A stretch of DNA of 64,000 nucleotides, taken from Oscheius sp. JU75 (lineage: Eukaryota; Nematoda; Chromadorea; Rhabditida; Rhabditidae). Made by a program: the position numbers and the translations under genes. Every line of letters begins with the position of its first letter. Position 1 is the first letter of the stretch. The stretch lies in contig JASJZC010000006.1 of the NCBI GenBank assembly GCA_037178855.1, positions 9,838,501 to 9,902,500 on the forward strand, written 5' to 3'. This document shows, one piece after another, positions 45,621 through 56,274 of the stretch. The notes under the pieces are model-generated. The model ran no database searches, had not been told where the DNA came from, and saw only the letters and a list, made by a program, of their open reading frames with translations.

Positions 45621-46468
45621 CTATGCGTTGGAGTCACTGAAGCATCTTTCTCCAAAATCATGATTGTTCTTACCCGTGACCACCTTATGGTGAACACTCT
45701 CGTGTATCTCACTGGCTCCCTCAATGGCCCAGACCCTATTGAGATACTTGTGGGCTACAACAATCATGACAAGCACGACGGCTGTGAATAACACGGCTAA
45801 AATCTGAAACTTGCTTTCGATTTCGAAGTAAAGAATACCTACCAGAACAGTAATGAAACGTATATAGAAGGCAGAATCACGATCTTCGACTAAAATGTAA
45901 TAGATGGCAATGGTAGTAGCTCCAAGCTCGCAAAGTAAGGTGACACAGAGGAGGAATACCAGCTGGAACTTTATGAGTCAGAAATCATAGAAGCACCCAC
46001 TCCTCCACCGGACAGCCGCTGATGAATGTCATGTCTTGGCCAAGAGCAAATGATCAGAACTGAGGTCAAGACCACGGTGGCTGAGAAGAGAAGAAACTGG
46101 GCTCCGGATAGCCAGACGTAGTCCTAATAAATCTCTCAAAGTTGAGATCTCCCATGTCCAATGAAGCGTTAGATTACATACCAGGGCGAAACGGCGCAGT
46201 CGGTAAGAGCTTCGGCTGCGGCGCAAACGATTACGGGTTCGAATCCCGACAACCCTTTTTGCATTTTTGCATAACATCTCTACGAAATCAAAGGGTAACT
46301 TACAGTGAAGACAAGCTGAAGAGAGATTCCGTGGGTCCATTGCAGTCCGCAGGACAGGATTGCACAGACGTTGATAATCTGGCGAATCGGTTGTTCATTG
46401 AGCTCGCTTACCAAGGCGAAGACGTTGAGAAGACCAAGAGGAGATTTGGCATAATCGTCGAGAGCCAT
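45621..46468 (-). CDS. Four-transmembrane protein of unknown family
   Basis: Exons 46468-46304, 46123 to about 45998, about 45961-45841 and about 45802-45621, joined by phase-0 or in-frame introns of about 38 nt, except the first (180 bp), which contains a tRNA-like sequence. About 195 residues. Hydrophobic segments: INVCAILSCGLQW..SLQLVF, QFLLFSATVVLTSVLIICSW, VFLLCVTLLCELGATTIAIY and ILAVLFTAVVLVMIVVAH; the N-terminus (MALDDYAKSPLGLLNVFALV) resembles the cytosolic start of MARVEL-type proteins, and the tail is His/Asp-rich. Family unassigned. Confidence 0.7.
46184..46258 (+). repeat. tRNA-like sequence in intron
   Basis: Box A-like CGGCGCAGTCGGTAAGAGC and consensus box B GGGTTCGAATCCC are present, but the flanks do not make a seven-pair acceptor stem and the anticodon arm is poor. 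Likely tRNA-derived repeat; a divergent functional tRNA is not fully excluded. Confidence 0.5.
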
Positions 46469-46617
46469 TTGGAGTTTCCAAAGGGAGCGAGAGACGAAAA
46501 CAGCCCTTTGTAAGCAGGTAATGGACTCTGTTGTGCTTCGGGCCCCGGAAGCCGTGAGGCAGGGCGGAAAATTGCTGACAAGGTGCCCATTCAGAGAGAC
46601 AAACAGAATGGGGACCC

Positions 46618-46665
46618 CTCTATCTCTCTCTCTCTCTCTCTCTGTCTCTGTCGCTCTCCTTCTAT
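46618..46665. repeat. TCTC microsatellite
   Basis: CTATCTCTCTCTCTCTCTCT run between the four-TM gene and the Pro-rich gene. Confidence 0.85.
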
Positions 46666-46765
46666 CTCAAATAGAGAATAGGGAAAAGGCTTTATCTTAG
46701 TACCGGTTTTGAAAGAGGATCTAGAGCGAACGTTAACTGAAAACGTTCAATATTCTTCAGAGAGA

Positions 46766-48858
46766 TTAGAAGTCGACAAATTGCTGCTTTTTCATCTGGC
46801 GCATCTGCTTGAAACGAAGAGGCTGGTTCTCTGAAACTGAAATTTGACTTTCAATGGTATCCACCCAACCTCTGTCAACCCTGTCGACCATCTTCTCGAT
46901 TCCCGGAAGAAGCTGCTTGAGATCCTCACAGGCTCCAGTCTCCACATTGGGCAAGAAATGGCCACAGCAGCACAGACACTTCTTTCCATTGCTGGCACAG
47001 GTCGTCCCATGGAACAGTTCCATGAGGAAGTTATGATAAGGAGGAGGAGGTCCGAAAGGTCTTCTCGGGCCAAATCTCATTGGAGGTGCGTCGTTGGGGA
47101 AGGACATTCCACGGCGCCCATTGGCAAAGGACATGGAGAAACGGGGAGAGACAGAGGGTCCTAGCTGGAAACGTCTACCGAACTGTTGTCTGTTCGGCTG
47201 TCTCTCAACTCTTGGTTCACGACCATCTCCCATCGGAGCGTTAAAAGGGATATCATCAGGGCGACGTCCGAAAGGCTGAGATCCATCGGAGGGTCCCGGT
47301 CTAGGTCCAAACTGCTGACGGTCAGGTCCAGGTCCGAAAGGTCTTCTCGCAGAGAAACGACTCTGAGGACCAGGTCCGAAAGAAGGACGCGGACCGAAGG
47401 AAGGAGGAGGAGGTCCCATAGATTCTGCAGGAAACTGATCGTCGTTTGATGGGAAGAAGGGGAAGTCAGGATGAGACTGGAGGCCGGGTCTTCCAGGACG
47501 GGGACCGAACCTAGGAGGCATGTCGAAGCTGGGTTGGGCTGAGAATTCTTCAGTTTCTGGTCCAACTCGCTGTCCTGGGAACTCTTCAGCTGGAGCGCCT
47601 TGTCTCTCAGATCCACCAGGTCCTCTCCTACCTCCCGGACCACCTCTCTGTCCCGGTCCACGTCTACTTTCTCCGCCTCTCTTCAGTCCTCTTTCGTCCA
47701 AAGGACCACGACTCTTCGGCCCGTCGAAGTTGTCGGATTCGAACGGTCTTCTCATTGGTCCCTCATAAGGGAAGTCGAACTGCGGCTCGAAGGGCATGAA
47801 AGAGGCAGAGTTGTCCTGGAAACCAGCCTGTCTCTTCTGACGTCCTCCTTGGGAAGCATCGTCCATCATGCGCACCTTGTACAGCTCGCTTGAGAAGCCC
47901 TGATACGACAATTTTGGATTAACACTTGAGACTGGTTACTTCATGATTTCCCTGTCGAATCATGTCCTGGAGTCGCTCACGGCGTCCACCTCCGAGGAAG
48001 AGAGGAGGAGGGCAGCCACCCTTCTCCTGACTTACTTCACAGGCCATCTTATCGTCACAGTCTGTCTCGAAGAGGGGTCGGACCTCCTTCATTCTGTAAC
48101 AAATGGATTGGACTAGGGAATAGCCAGACTTGGAAGCTTTGAACATTGCTTATAGATCAGCATAGGAAGAGGAAGCGAAGGAAACTCACGGGCAGAACTT
48201 CTTAACTGTCGAAGTATCATTTCTGATCCGGCATTTGAAGCTCCGAGAGCAGTATCCGCACTTGGGAGGAGCTCCGCGGGTCTTGTACTCGTCCATAAGC
48301 ATGCTGTACTTTTCCATAGCCTTGGAGACGACGAACTGAAAATAGAAGTTAGTATATTGACCCAGCCTATCAAACCTTTTTCATCCACACGGGCCAATCG
48401 GGCTTTGTGGGGATTGCAGCACACGAGGACGGTAGACTGTCCAGAGAGTCACTGGGCCAGAAGCACTTGGCCTGAAAGAACTTTGTTCGAAAGAAGGGAG
48501 GGATGTCCCTCTGTGTGTCTCTGTCTCTCCGGCCCCCTGTCTCCCTGTCTCTCTGTTTATGTCTCTTTCTCACCTGTTCCCAAGGTCCCCAAGCTCCACA
48601 GTCATCACGAGGTCTGGGACCAGGACGAAGTCCTGGAGGTCCAGGTCTTCCAGGAGGCGAAGGTGGAGGTGGAAGCATTTCCTCATTGTCCTCAGAGTCT
48701 TCCTCAGCATCGTTGAGAGAAACTGTCTCATTGGCCGGCTCAAAATCTCTCCTCAGACTGATGATGCTCAGGTAAGCAGATTCTGGATCGAAGTCGTCGA
48801 GCCAGGAAGCCTTCTGTTGTGCAGCAGCCAGTCCCACTAAGACCAGCAGAAGTTTCAT
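46766..48858 (-). CDS. Secreted Pro/Gly/Arg-rich protein with cysteine-rich N-terminal part
   Basis: Not recognised. Exons 48858-48574, 48471-48376, 48335-48190, 48093-47940 and 47899-46766 join in frame to about 600 residues. Parts: signal peptide MKLLLVLVGLAAA; acidic stretch; a Pro-rich PPPPSPPGRPGPPGLRPGPR run; CGAWGPWEQ; a cysteine-containing region (CFWPSDSLDSLPSSC, CGYCSRSFKC, CDDKMAC, CPPPL); then RQKRQ, a furin-type site. The rest is a 300-residue low-complexity domain full of FGPRP/FGPGP units. The C-terminal 100 residues return to an ordered, Cys-containing region (CASNGKKCLCCCGHF, GACEDLKQLLPGIEKM). The composition suggests an extracellular matrix or cuticle-associated protein; that is inference. 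The 47939-47900 intron is 40 nt. Confidence 0.75.
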
Positions 48859-48912
48859 AGCGAAAAGGATGGAAAGAGCTGGGGAAGGAGTGAGGAGCTC
48901 TTCGGGCCTCGT

Positions 48913-48921
48913 GAGTTTTAT
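48913..48921 (-). promoter_or_regulatory. TATA box of the Pro-rich secreted protein gene
   Basis: The minus strand reads GGGTATAAAACTC about 60 nt upstream of the ATG at 48858, a good TATA match at a plausible distance for a short 5'UTR. It is the clearest core-promoter element I found in the window. Confidence 0.6.
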
Positions 48922-49363
48922 ACCCGTCCAAACACGTCGCCTCGTCGAGGCTGATCTTCGCCAATATCAGGAAGTAAACAAGGAGGCACCTCGCGCAGAC
49001 TTACACGCGACGGTCAGTCTCTCACGGGTCAACTCGGGAGAAAGAAAACTTGCCGCCGAACAGCTGCTGAACTTTGGATGCTTACTGGTCTGTTTGAACT
49101 CTATCTTTCTCTCTGACTCTGTCTCCTTATCTCTCTCTCTTTCTCTCTCTCTCTCTTTCTGTCTGTCTCTCTTCTCTGTCTCTCTGTCTCCCTGTCTTGA
49201 TCTCTTCCTCGGTCGGCCAGTTGACTCATCTGTTGCTGATCTACAAGTAGTCTATTGTCCCTTCGGCCACAGTCTGTTGACCTTCCAAACAGACTGCTCT
49301 GTAAATGAGCAGCTGCCCTTTAAAATGTTTCCTCTTTACTTGGACAAACAAAAGACGGAGAAT
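48922..49363. other. Intergenic stretch with microsatellite
   Basis: Holds a long TCTCTCTGTC-type pyrimidine repeat at about 49105-49205; nothing else recognised. Confidence 0.6.
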
Positions 49364-51167
49364 TTAAAAGAAACGATGAAGATTGAACCCGAATATTTTG
49401 TTGATCCGTCGTATGCTCATAATGAAGCGGGGTCCGTTCTTTTGGAATGACCACGCCTTCTTCTTCGTACAGACCATTATCTTAATATTGTTGATCAGCG
49501 AGACAGTAACACAGACACATTCGCTAAACCTTATTGTTCGTTTCCTTTCTCCACTGATCTTGTCATAGATTTTTTCACTCATTTAGTGGGTGAATGAAGG
49601 TCGGATTCGTGTTCAGCGCCCTTGAAAACCGTCAAACGAGGAAGAGAAAAACAAAAAGTTTGTCGTTAGCGCGCTCGTCTAGTAATCTGAAGACCCAGGT
49701 TCGATTCTGACCGAAGAAAATTTTTCATTGCGAGTTTCCCGATGTTTTCGATGCGCTGAAATCGGACATGGTCAAGACTTTCCAAAAGAAATAATGGACC
49801 ACTTTAGAGAGATAGACGAAAATAGATAAATTACCCGATTGAGAGCCCCGTATGAAATATAATCACAGGACGGGAAGACTTGTCCGAAGTCTTGAAGGGT
49901 CGTCGTCTCCCAATAGGTCGCATTCTTATCATATACCGTATTGATGGCTAGTGTTCCTAAAGCTGGTAGTACAAAAACAATACACGTAGACCATACCCTC
50001 CTCTTCTAGTGTCTTGTATATGTTTCTGATAGTCTCCGTCGTGAAGAATTCCTCGACCGGACAGAGCAGACCCGTGTTCCTTTCGTCCGAACTGTAACAG
50101 GCGTCCAGAAGAATCGCATTGTACTTAACCTCTGAATCTACAGTTTAATCTCTTTCAAAAGAATACCAACTTTTCTCAACGGCCTTTTTTAAAACAGCGA
50201 CACCGTCAGCTATGATCAAGTTGGTTAGGCCTTTTATTGGCTTGAAGTCGAAGTATTTTGTGGCCATGTCGGCAATGAATGGGTCCAGCTCGACCACCGT
50301 TGTCTCTACCTAAAGCCTCTCTGACCCTCTCTGTCTGTAACTCTCCGTCTCTCTCTCTCTGATTCTGTGACACTTCGACTTTCTGTCTTCCTGTTGTCTC
50401 TGCGCCTCTCTCCTTCTGACCCTCGAGCTCTCTAGCTCTTTTACTCTCTGCCTCTCTACCTTTACTCCATAATGTTCTATCACAGAAAAGAAGTTGGGAA
50501 TAGTTCCGCCTCCCAGGCCGAGCATCAACAATTTCTGCTTGGATGTTTTGTTGCGAGACAAGGCCTAGACATTCTCATAGTGAACAGAGATAACAGACTA
50601 CCTCCGTCGCGAAGGGAGCAACGATCATTGTTTGGAAATAGCCATCCGGGACGTCCATCTTATCGACAGACCACTTAAAGACGCTCTTATTATCGTGGTT
50701 CAGCTCTGAAACTTAGATTTTGTGAATTTCGAACCAGGGACTGACTCTCAGGTGACCTGAGACGAGCGACACTGTTCACGTAGCCTCTGAGATCTTCCAT
50801 GGTCATGGAACGTTCCACCAATACTCTGAAATTGGTCTGAATTCCGAAAGCCGTACAAGTGTGACTTACCTGGCACCATCTTCTCGTGCCCGATCGACCA
50901 CTTGAAAACAGTTCTGTGTCATGGGACTACATTCTATTCCGTAGGCCTTGTAACCTCCCATCAGCAAAAGGTCTCTGACTTCTTTGTGTACTCGTTCTGT
51001 CTCACCGTGGTTTGGATCATTCTTGTGTTTATAGCGGACGAGGCTGATGACCAGAAGAATAGTCTGCAAGACCCATCTCTCTCTCTCTCTCTCTCTCAGT
51101 CTGCCCACTGGAGTCAACTTACAAAGAGGAAGAGAATGAGTAGATCAAACTTTCTCCTCTTCGGCAT
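49364..51167 (-). CDS. Membrane-anchored spermidine-synthase-like methyltransferase, paralogue C
   Basis: Third of three tandem paralogues with a class I SAM-dependent (PABS/spermidine-synthase-like) fold. Start MPKRRKFDLLILFLF at 51167 right after a GGCAG acceptor, then TILLVISLVRYKHKN gives an N-terminal membrane anchor. Next come IECSPMTQNCFQVV, VLVERSMTMEDLRGYV and PDGYFQTMIVAPFATE; motif I is KLLMLGLGGGTIPNFF, then VETTVVELDPF, and later AILLDACYSSDE and GLLCPVEEFFTTE. The last exon (about 49485-49364, IMVCTKKKAWSFQKN) sits beyond a SINE-bearing intron and aligns with the last exons of the other two copies. The catalytic target is unknown; the ILLDACY block resembles METTL13-type proteins. 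Diverges most of the three, especially at the C-terminus. Confidence 0.8.
49580..49795. repeat. tRNA-derived SINE-like element, copy 3 (intron)
   Basis: GGTCGGATTCGTGTTCAGCG, then GTTAGCGCGCTCGTCTAGTA, box B GGTTCGATTC and the tail CGATGTTTTCGATGCGCTGA. It matches the right half of the 6.1 and 58.5 kb copies; here the left tRNA-like part is missing. Confidence 0.7.
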
Positions 51168-51356
51168 AGTCTGCCAGAACACGTGTAGACGAACTAGGCG
51201 CATAGAGGGGACGATTGAAACAGACTGGTAGGCCATCGATTGAGACCGTGTCTGTGTCGTCTCCCCAAGCGGATATTAGTTTTTCTTGTCGACGATTGCG
51301 CACAACAATAAAAACGTTCATGGTATGAACAAAAATAACTATATACACAAACAGGC

Positions 51357-53175
51357 TCAATAGCGACGAAGATATCCGAGATCCTGAAAGTCGAAATGGG
51401 CAATGACGCTCTCCAGATTCTTCTGGAAGCGCAGTCGCTGCTCGTTCCAGGTCCAATTCTCTCGTTTCGAGCAGACAAGCATCTGAACTTGAACATAGAG
51501 ACAGAGAGACAAAGACAGAGAGGCGAAAGAGAGTGAGACAGGGAGATAGAGAGACGGATAAACAGATAGACAGAGAGAGAGAGAGACAAAGAGACAGGGA
51601 GAGCCAGAGAGAAACACTCACATTTCTGGCGGCCTGATAGGGGGCCAAATAGCAGGAGGGGAAGAATTGTCGGAACTGGCGGAGAGCCTCCTTCTCGTGC
51701 GGATCAGCGTTGCGATGGGAGATCGTGTTGACGGAGACGACTCCTCCATCCTCCAGAGCCTCGTACATGTTTCGAATCACCTCCGTGGTGAGAAACTCGC
51801 GAATCGGACAGAGAAGGCCAGTCAAGGTCTCGTCGTGATTGTAGCAGGCATCGAGCAGGATTGAGCGATACTTGGTCCCGTTGATTACGGCTCTCTCGAG
51901 GAACTTCACACCGTCATCGACCACGATATTCGTCACTCCCGGCACATCGAAGTGGTCAAAGTACTTCTCGGCCAGACTGACGATAAAGGGATCCAGTTCG
52001 ACCACTGTGGTCTCGACGGGAATGTCCATTTCGGGAAGAATCGACAGAAAACTCGAGCTGACGCCTCCCCCGAGTCCAATCATCAGGACGTTTTGCTTCC
52101 TTTCGGACTTGAAACTGAGAGCCTGAAATTCTCGCTGTCTCTGTCTCTCTGACTCTCTGTCTCTGTTTCCCTGTCTTTCTTCCCTTCTGTCTCTCCGTCT
52201 CTCCGCAGCTCTGTTTCTTCGTCAGCCTAAAAAGACAAACCTCGGTGATGAATCCGACAGAGATCTGCATCTGACAGTACTCGCTGTCCACTATGAGCTT
52301 GTCGACTGGCCAATTCCTCACGGTGCTGTCCTGCCAGGTCAACTTTTCGGGTGTCCGGAGATTTACAGCGGTAAAGACGTAGCCGGGTAACTTGTTCAGG
52401 TGCATCAGTCTCTGAGCCACGATTCTCTTGTGCAGATGACGGACCTCGTCGGTGATTGTGTAGCAATGACCCGTACTCGGACTGCATTCTTCGGCGAGGA
52501 TGTGGCCTGACTGAAATTTTTGTTCAGGTCAATTTCAACTGCAACATATACTTGCTAGCATTTACTGTTGGGCGAGAATTCCTCCTGACCCGGAGAAAAA
52601 GTGTCCTAGGCAAAGCCCTTTTCCTCAGTATTTTCCCCGTAGACCACTCTCGAAGCTACTTCGTTAGACTCGTACTACAACGATAATGGAGGCCTAAAAA
52701 AGCCTAAAAATTTCTTTTTTGAGGCGAAAAGTTGGGTAGGATGGCGCCTGTCCAAACAGTTATGACTCTTTTTCATGTACTGGATCTCTCTATTTTTATA
52801 TGGGCTACAACTTTGCAAAAGATCGGAAAGTAAAAAAAAAAATCATTTCATAGGGCCGAAATGAGGCTGTGAATTTGGTTAAAGGTACGGGTTACTATTC
52901 GGATAGGTTTTTTTTGACTTGCTACTACCCCTTTTTTTGAATTCCAAAACAATAAAAAAAGCTGATCTAACCTGTTTGAAGATGGCTGCCTCGATGTCCC
53001 GCTCCTTGCGACTCTTCTCCTCCACCGGCTTCTCCTTAACCGCCTGCTGATTCTCGTCCTCCGACCCGGACGACCATTTGAACGAGGGCAGAAGATTGTT
53101 GTTCCAAGCCAGCCAGATGGAAAGAGCCAAGACGAGCAAAATTGGTCTCAGTCGACTGCGAGACCTCGTCCTCAT
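51357..53175 (-). CDS. Membrane-anchored spermidine-synthase-like methyltransferase, paralogue A
   Basis: Start MRTRSRSRLRPILLVLALSI at 53175: basic N-terminus then a signal anchor (type II membrane protein). Exons about 53175-52975, about 52510-52240, about 52121-51623 and about 51483-51357; about 365 residues. Blocks: ILAEECSPSTGHCYTITDEV, RIVAQRLMHLNKLPGYVFTA, SEYCQMQISVGFITE; motif I NVLMIGLGGGVSSSFLSI; ETTVVELDPFIVSLAEKYFD; GVKFLERAVINGTKYRSILL; ISHRNADPHEKEALRQF; and a last exon MLVCSKRENWTWNEQRLRFQ. The acidic residue after motif I (VELDP) fits SAM binding. Close to paralogue B, less so to C. Intron 1 (about 460 bp) carries half of a palindromic repeat and a segment repeated at 60.66 kb. 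Confidence 0.88.
51490..51622. repeat. GAGACAGA microsatellite in paralogue A last intron
   Basis: AGACAGAGAGAGAGAGACAA-type units up to the donor. Similar runs lie in introns at about 50310-50420, 51073-51105, 52125-52205 and 54000-54080. Confidence 0.85.
52629..52688. repeat. Dispersed repeat identical to 60658-60717
   Basis: TATTTTCCCCGTAGACCACT followed by CTCGAAGCTACTTCGTTAGA and CTCGTACTACAA is identical for about 52 bp in both places. Each is followed within 120-250 bp by palindromic-repeat sequence and TCATGTACTGGATCT. Confidence 0.8.
52801..52832. repeat. Palindromic dispersed repeat, copy 7 (half)
   Basis: GGGCTACAACTTTGCAAAAG; only the right arm remains, next to a long A-run. Confidence 0.6.
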
Positions 53176-53537
53176 ATCTGAAACGTCACAGATCTAAAGT
53201 GGTAAGAGACTATCAACGGGCCTCAACTGTCGCAATCCTCAATCCAGATTGGAAACTTTTTGAGAGAAGCTAAACTAAACTACTAAACTTTGAAGTTTTT
53301 CTAAAAGAACTCTTACTTTTAATCATCAGCGACGCTTCTGTTAAAGTTTTGCTCTCACAGAAGAGTAAAGTAACAGATCCGTATGGTCATCCTGATAGAC
53401 TGGGGCCACGTTTTGTTGATTCAGGTTCGGGACTGCCGTGTCTTTCCCCCTTATGGAGCCCCAGTCACCGAGCTGATTCACCACAGGAAATCGAAGGTTT
53501 TATTGGAAAGACGAAACGAAGAGACAATGGGGGGCCT

Positions 53538-55439
53538 TCACAACAGGGCCTGCAGGTGTTGAAAGTCGAAACGCTCCATCACGGTGTACAGATTCTTTCG
53601 GAAGCGGGCTTCTTGGTCCTCCCAGGTCCAGTTCTCTTTCTTCGAGCAGACCATCATCTAAATGGGTTTAAAATGTTGACAAACTAATTCTTACATGTCT
53701 GGCCTTTATGTAGGGCAGAAGATAGCAGGAGGGGAAGATAGACTGGTAGGCTTTGAGAGCTTCATTCTCGTGGTAGGATATGTCCTTTACTGATAGGGTG
53801 TTAATTGAGAGAACACCTGAAACTGTTTATCCCCTAGTGTTTTTGAACCTACCATCATCAGTAAGGACGTCATAGAGATTTCGTATGACCTTCTCTGAAA
53901 GAAACTCCTTGATGGGACAGACGAGACCAGTCTTGGTCTCATCTTCGGAATAACAAGCGTCCAGGAGGATCGAACGGAATGCTTTTCCTGTAATAGGCGA
54001 TCTGTCTCTCTGTGTCTCTATCTCTCAGTCTCTCAGTCTTTCTGTTTCTCTGCCTCTTTGTCTCTCTGTCTCTAAGTAGATTCCCCTACCATCCTGTACA
54101 ACCTCCTCCAAATACTCTATTCCATCCCTGATGACCACATTGGTAACGCCGGGAGTCGAATCATGATCGAAATACTTGGTGGCCAGTTGTAGAACAAAGG
54201 GATCCAGTTCGACTACGGTAGTCTCTACCTAAATCCGATCTCTTGTCCTATTTTTTGAACTCACATTGATGTCCATCTCTTTCATTATCGAGAAGAAGCT
54301 GGAAGTTGATCCCCCGCCAAGTCCTATCATCAGAACTTGCTGTTTAGCCAGGGAATCCAACGCCATTGCCTGGATAATCCATCTTTGGTCTGAATACAGA
54401 AACCTCACTTCAGTTATGAAGCCGATGGCAATCTGCATCTGGCAGTATTCGACAGGAACGATGAGCTTGGAAACGGGCCAATTGGCCGACTTTAAATTGT
54501 TCCACTCGAGTCGCTCAGGGACTTCCAGATTCATGACTGTGAAGATGATTCGCGATCCTTTGATTCTCATCAGACGACGGGCGACAATACTAAAGTTTTG
54601 AGGTTGAAGCTGTGTAAAGTCTGCCAGTTTCGTAACCTGGAGCTAAATGACATGCCAAGTGATTGGATGACAAGGCAACTACAGATTTCGTGAGCCATGC
54701 CCGCATTACGATGTGTCTGATGTGAGAGAGACAAGTGGACAGGGAACTGGATTAGTAAAGGCACTGTACCTGTCAACCTCCCTGGCTCCGTAAGAAATTG
54801 AAGGTAAAATAGAACATCGAAGTGGTTGAAAGAGACACGGTATTTGACTGGCGGGAACAGATAGAAGGATACAGGGTTGAAAGCCAGATTGACATTTTGA
54901 CAAGGCTGATGTATGATACTCATAGAAAGATATTTTGAGTAACGATAAGTTGTTCAAAAATGATACAAAAGTAACATGTTGATAGGACAGTTTGACAGAG
55001 AATAGAGACAGGCTGGCCGAAAGACAGAGTTTGGCAGCGTTCAATAGATATGGGCTTGAACTTTGGAGAACTGGACAAAGACAGGTAGGATAGAACAAGA
55101 GTTTCACAGAACCTACTCAATGCCATAAAAACATACTCTCCATGGATCCTCTTGACTTCGTCCTGAATGATATAACAGATTCCATTGGCCGGACTGCACT
55201 CCTCAGCCAGCACCACCTCGCTCTGTTTTAAGACAGCCTTTTCCAGCTCTGTTCTTTTCTTGATTGCCTGCTCCTGTGCCTTATCACTTGACCTTTTTGA
55301 GCCTTCCTTCGGAACCGAGAAATTCCTCAAAATGTCTGTGTAGTAGATCGTCTGAAGACGCGGATTCGAAATAAGAAACAAAACGAACCACGGCGAGAAC
55401 CCCAATAAGGATTGGGGCCTTGAGACTGAAGGAAATCAT
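53538..55439 (-). CDS. Membrane-anchored spermidine-synthase-like methyltransferase, paralogue B
   Basis: Start MISFSLKAPILIGVLAVV at 55439 (signal anchor), then a 37-nt intron and TIYYTDILRNFSVPKEG with a charged linker (SSDKAQEQAIKKRTELEKAV). Blocks parallel paralogue A exactly: LAEECSPANGICYIIQDEVK, IVARRLMRIKGSRIIFTVMN, VEYCQMQIAIGFITE, VLMIGLGGGSTSSFFSI, ETTVVELDPFVLQLATKYFD, SILLDACYSEDETKTGL, CPIKEFLSEKVIRNLYDVL, CSKKENWTWEDQEARFRKN and FDFQHLQALL before the TGA at 53540-53538. About 390 residues in about eight exons; one intron holds a TCTCTGTC microsatellite (about 54000-54080). The 5' intron 54593 to about 55134 has no recognised content. Confidence 0.88.
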
Positions 55440-56274
55440 TCGAAATTGGGCGATTGTTAGATCAAGCAGTAGCTAAATCATGACGAGCCACGCTTTCTGT
55501 TGATTCAGGAGGACAGCAACTGCCAAATCCGCAGGCCTCTTTCGGCTCATCCCTCGTCCATTCACTCAACTGGGTTCATATCTGTCCGGGTTCTTAATAG
55601 TTATTGGTACTTTCGGACAGACTCGTTTATGGAATGTTCGCATCAGCTCTACCTCGTGGACTGCCAGTTTCTGGGTGATGATGCTGAAGACGGAACTGAA
55701 GAGACTGATGTCGGGTTGAAGATCTTATCCCTCTCACCCACCCACGTGCTCGGCTGACAGGAGATGAGAGATACATGAGACGGGGCACTACATGGTTTTT
55801 CTCAAGAATCTGTCTCGACTCTGGGTAGCATGACGACTAGTCTGGCAAGTCCCTTGTCCAAGCAGAGCTGGATACAGTTCTCGGCAGGTGAATTGTCTTG
55901 ATCATCGAGATCTTCAAACACCGCTATTATAGCTGATGTTCAGGTAGAGGCGACCTGAGAGTAGAACGTTCCCCACCATAAAAGTTTCGACTTCTCGTCA
56001 CCCAGTGAGCCCAAAAAGGAGAAACAAGAAAATGTTTATGTCATCGCCTCTAGATATTACAAGAGCGACATACACCGGATCTGGATCCCCCGCCTACTAC
56101 TCTCAATAAAAAAATATATAGAACTCTCTCTCGGTCACCGGTGTCCGTTGTCTCAATACACAAAAGTCGGAGATTCTGCTGTTACAAGTAATACTGTCTG
56201 GGGGGTCAAGGAACACGTTTTGGGATAGGAATGGATTGTGTGGAGGAGGAGGAAGGTAGAGTTGGGACTAGGGC
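55440..56274. other. Intergenic stretch between paralogue B and the NPDC1/CAB-1 homologue
   Basis: Upstream region of paralogue B and 3' flank of the next minus-strand gene. No gene recognised on either strand. Confidence 0.5.

Noticed and set aside
46184..46258. Functional tRNA gene
   Set aside because: A and B boxes are present but the acceptor stem does not pair; treated as a tRNA-derived repeat.
47186..47893. Plus-strand Arg/Ser-rich and Pro-rich frames opposite the Pro-rich gene
   Set aside because: Shadows of the low-complexity coding strand.
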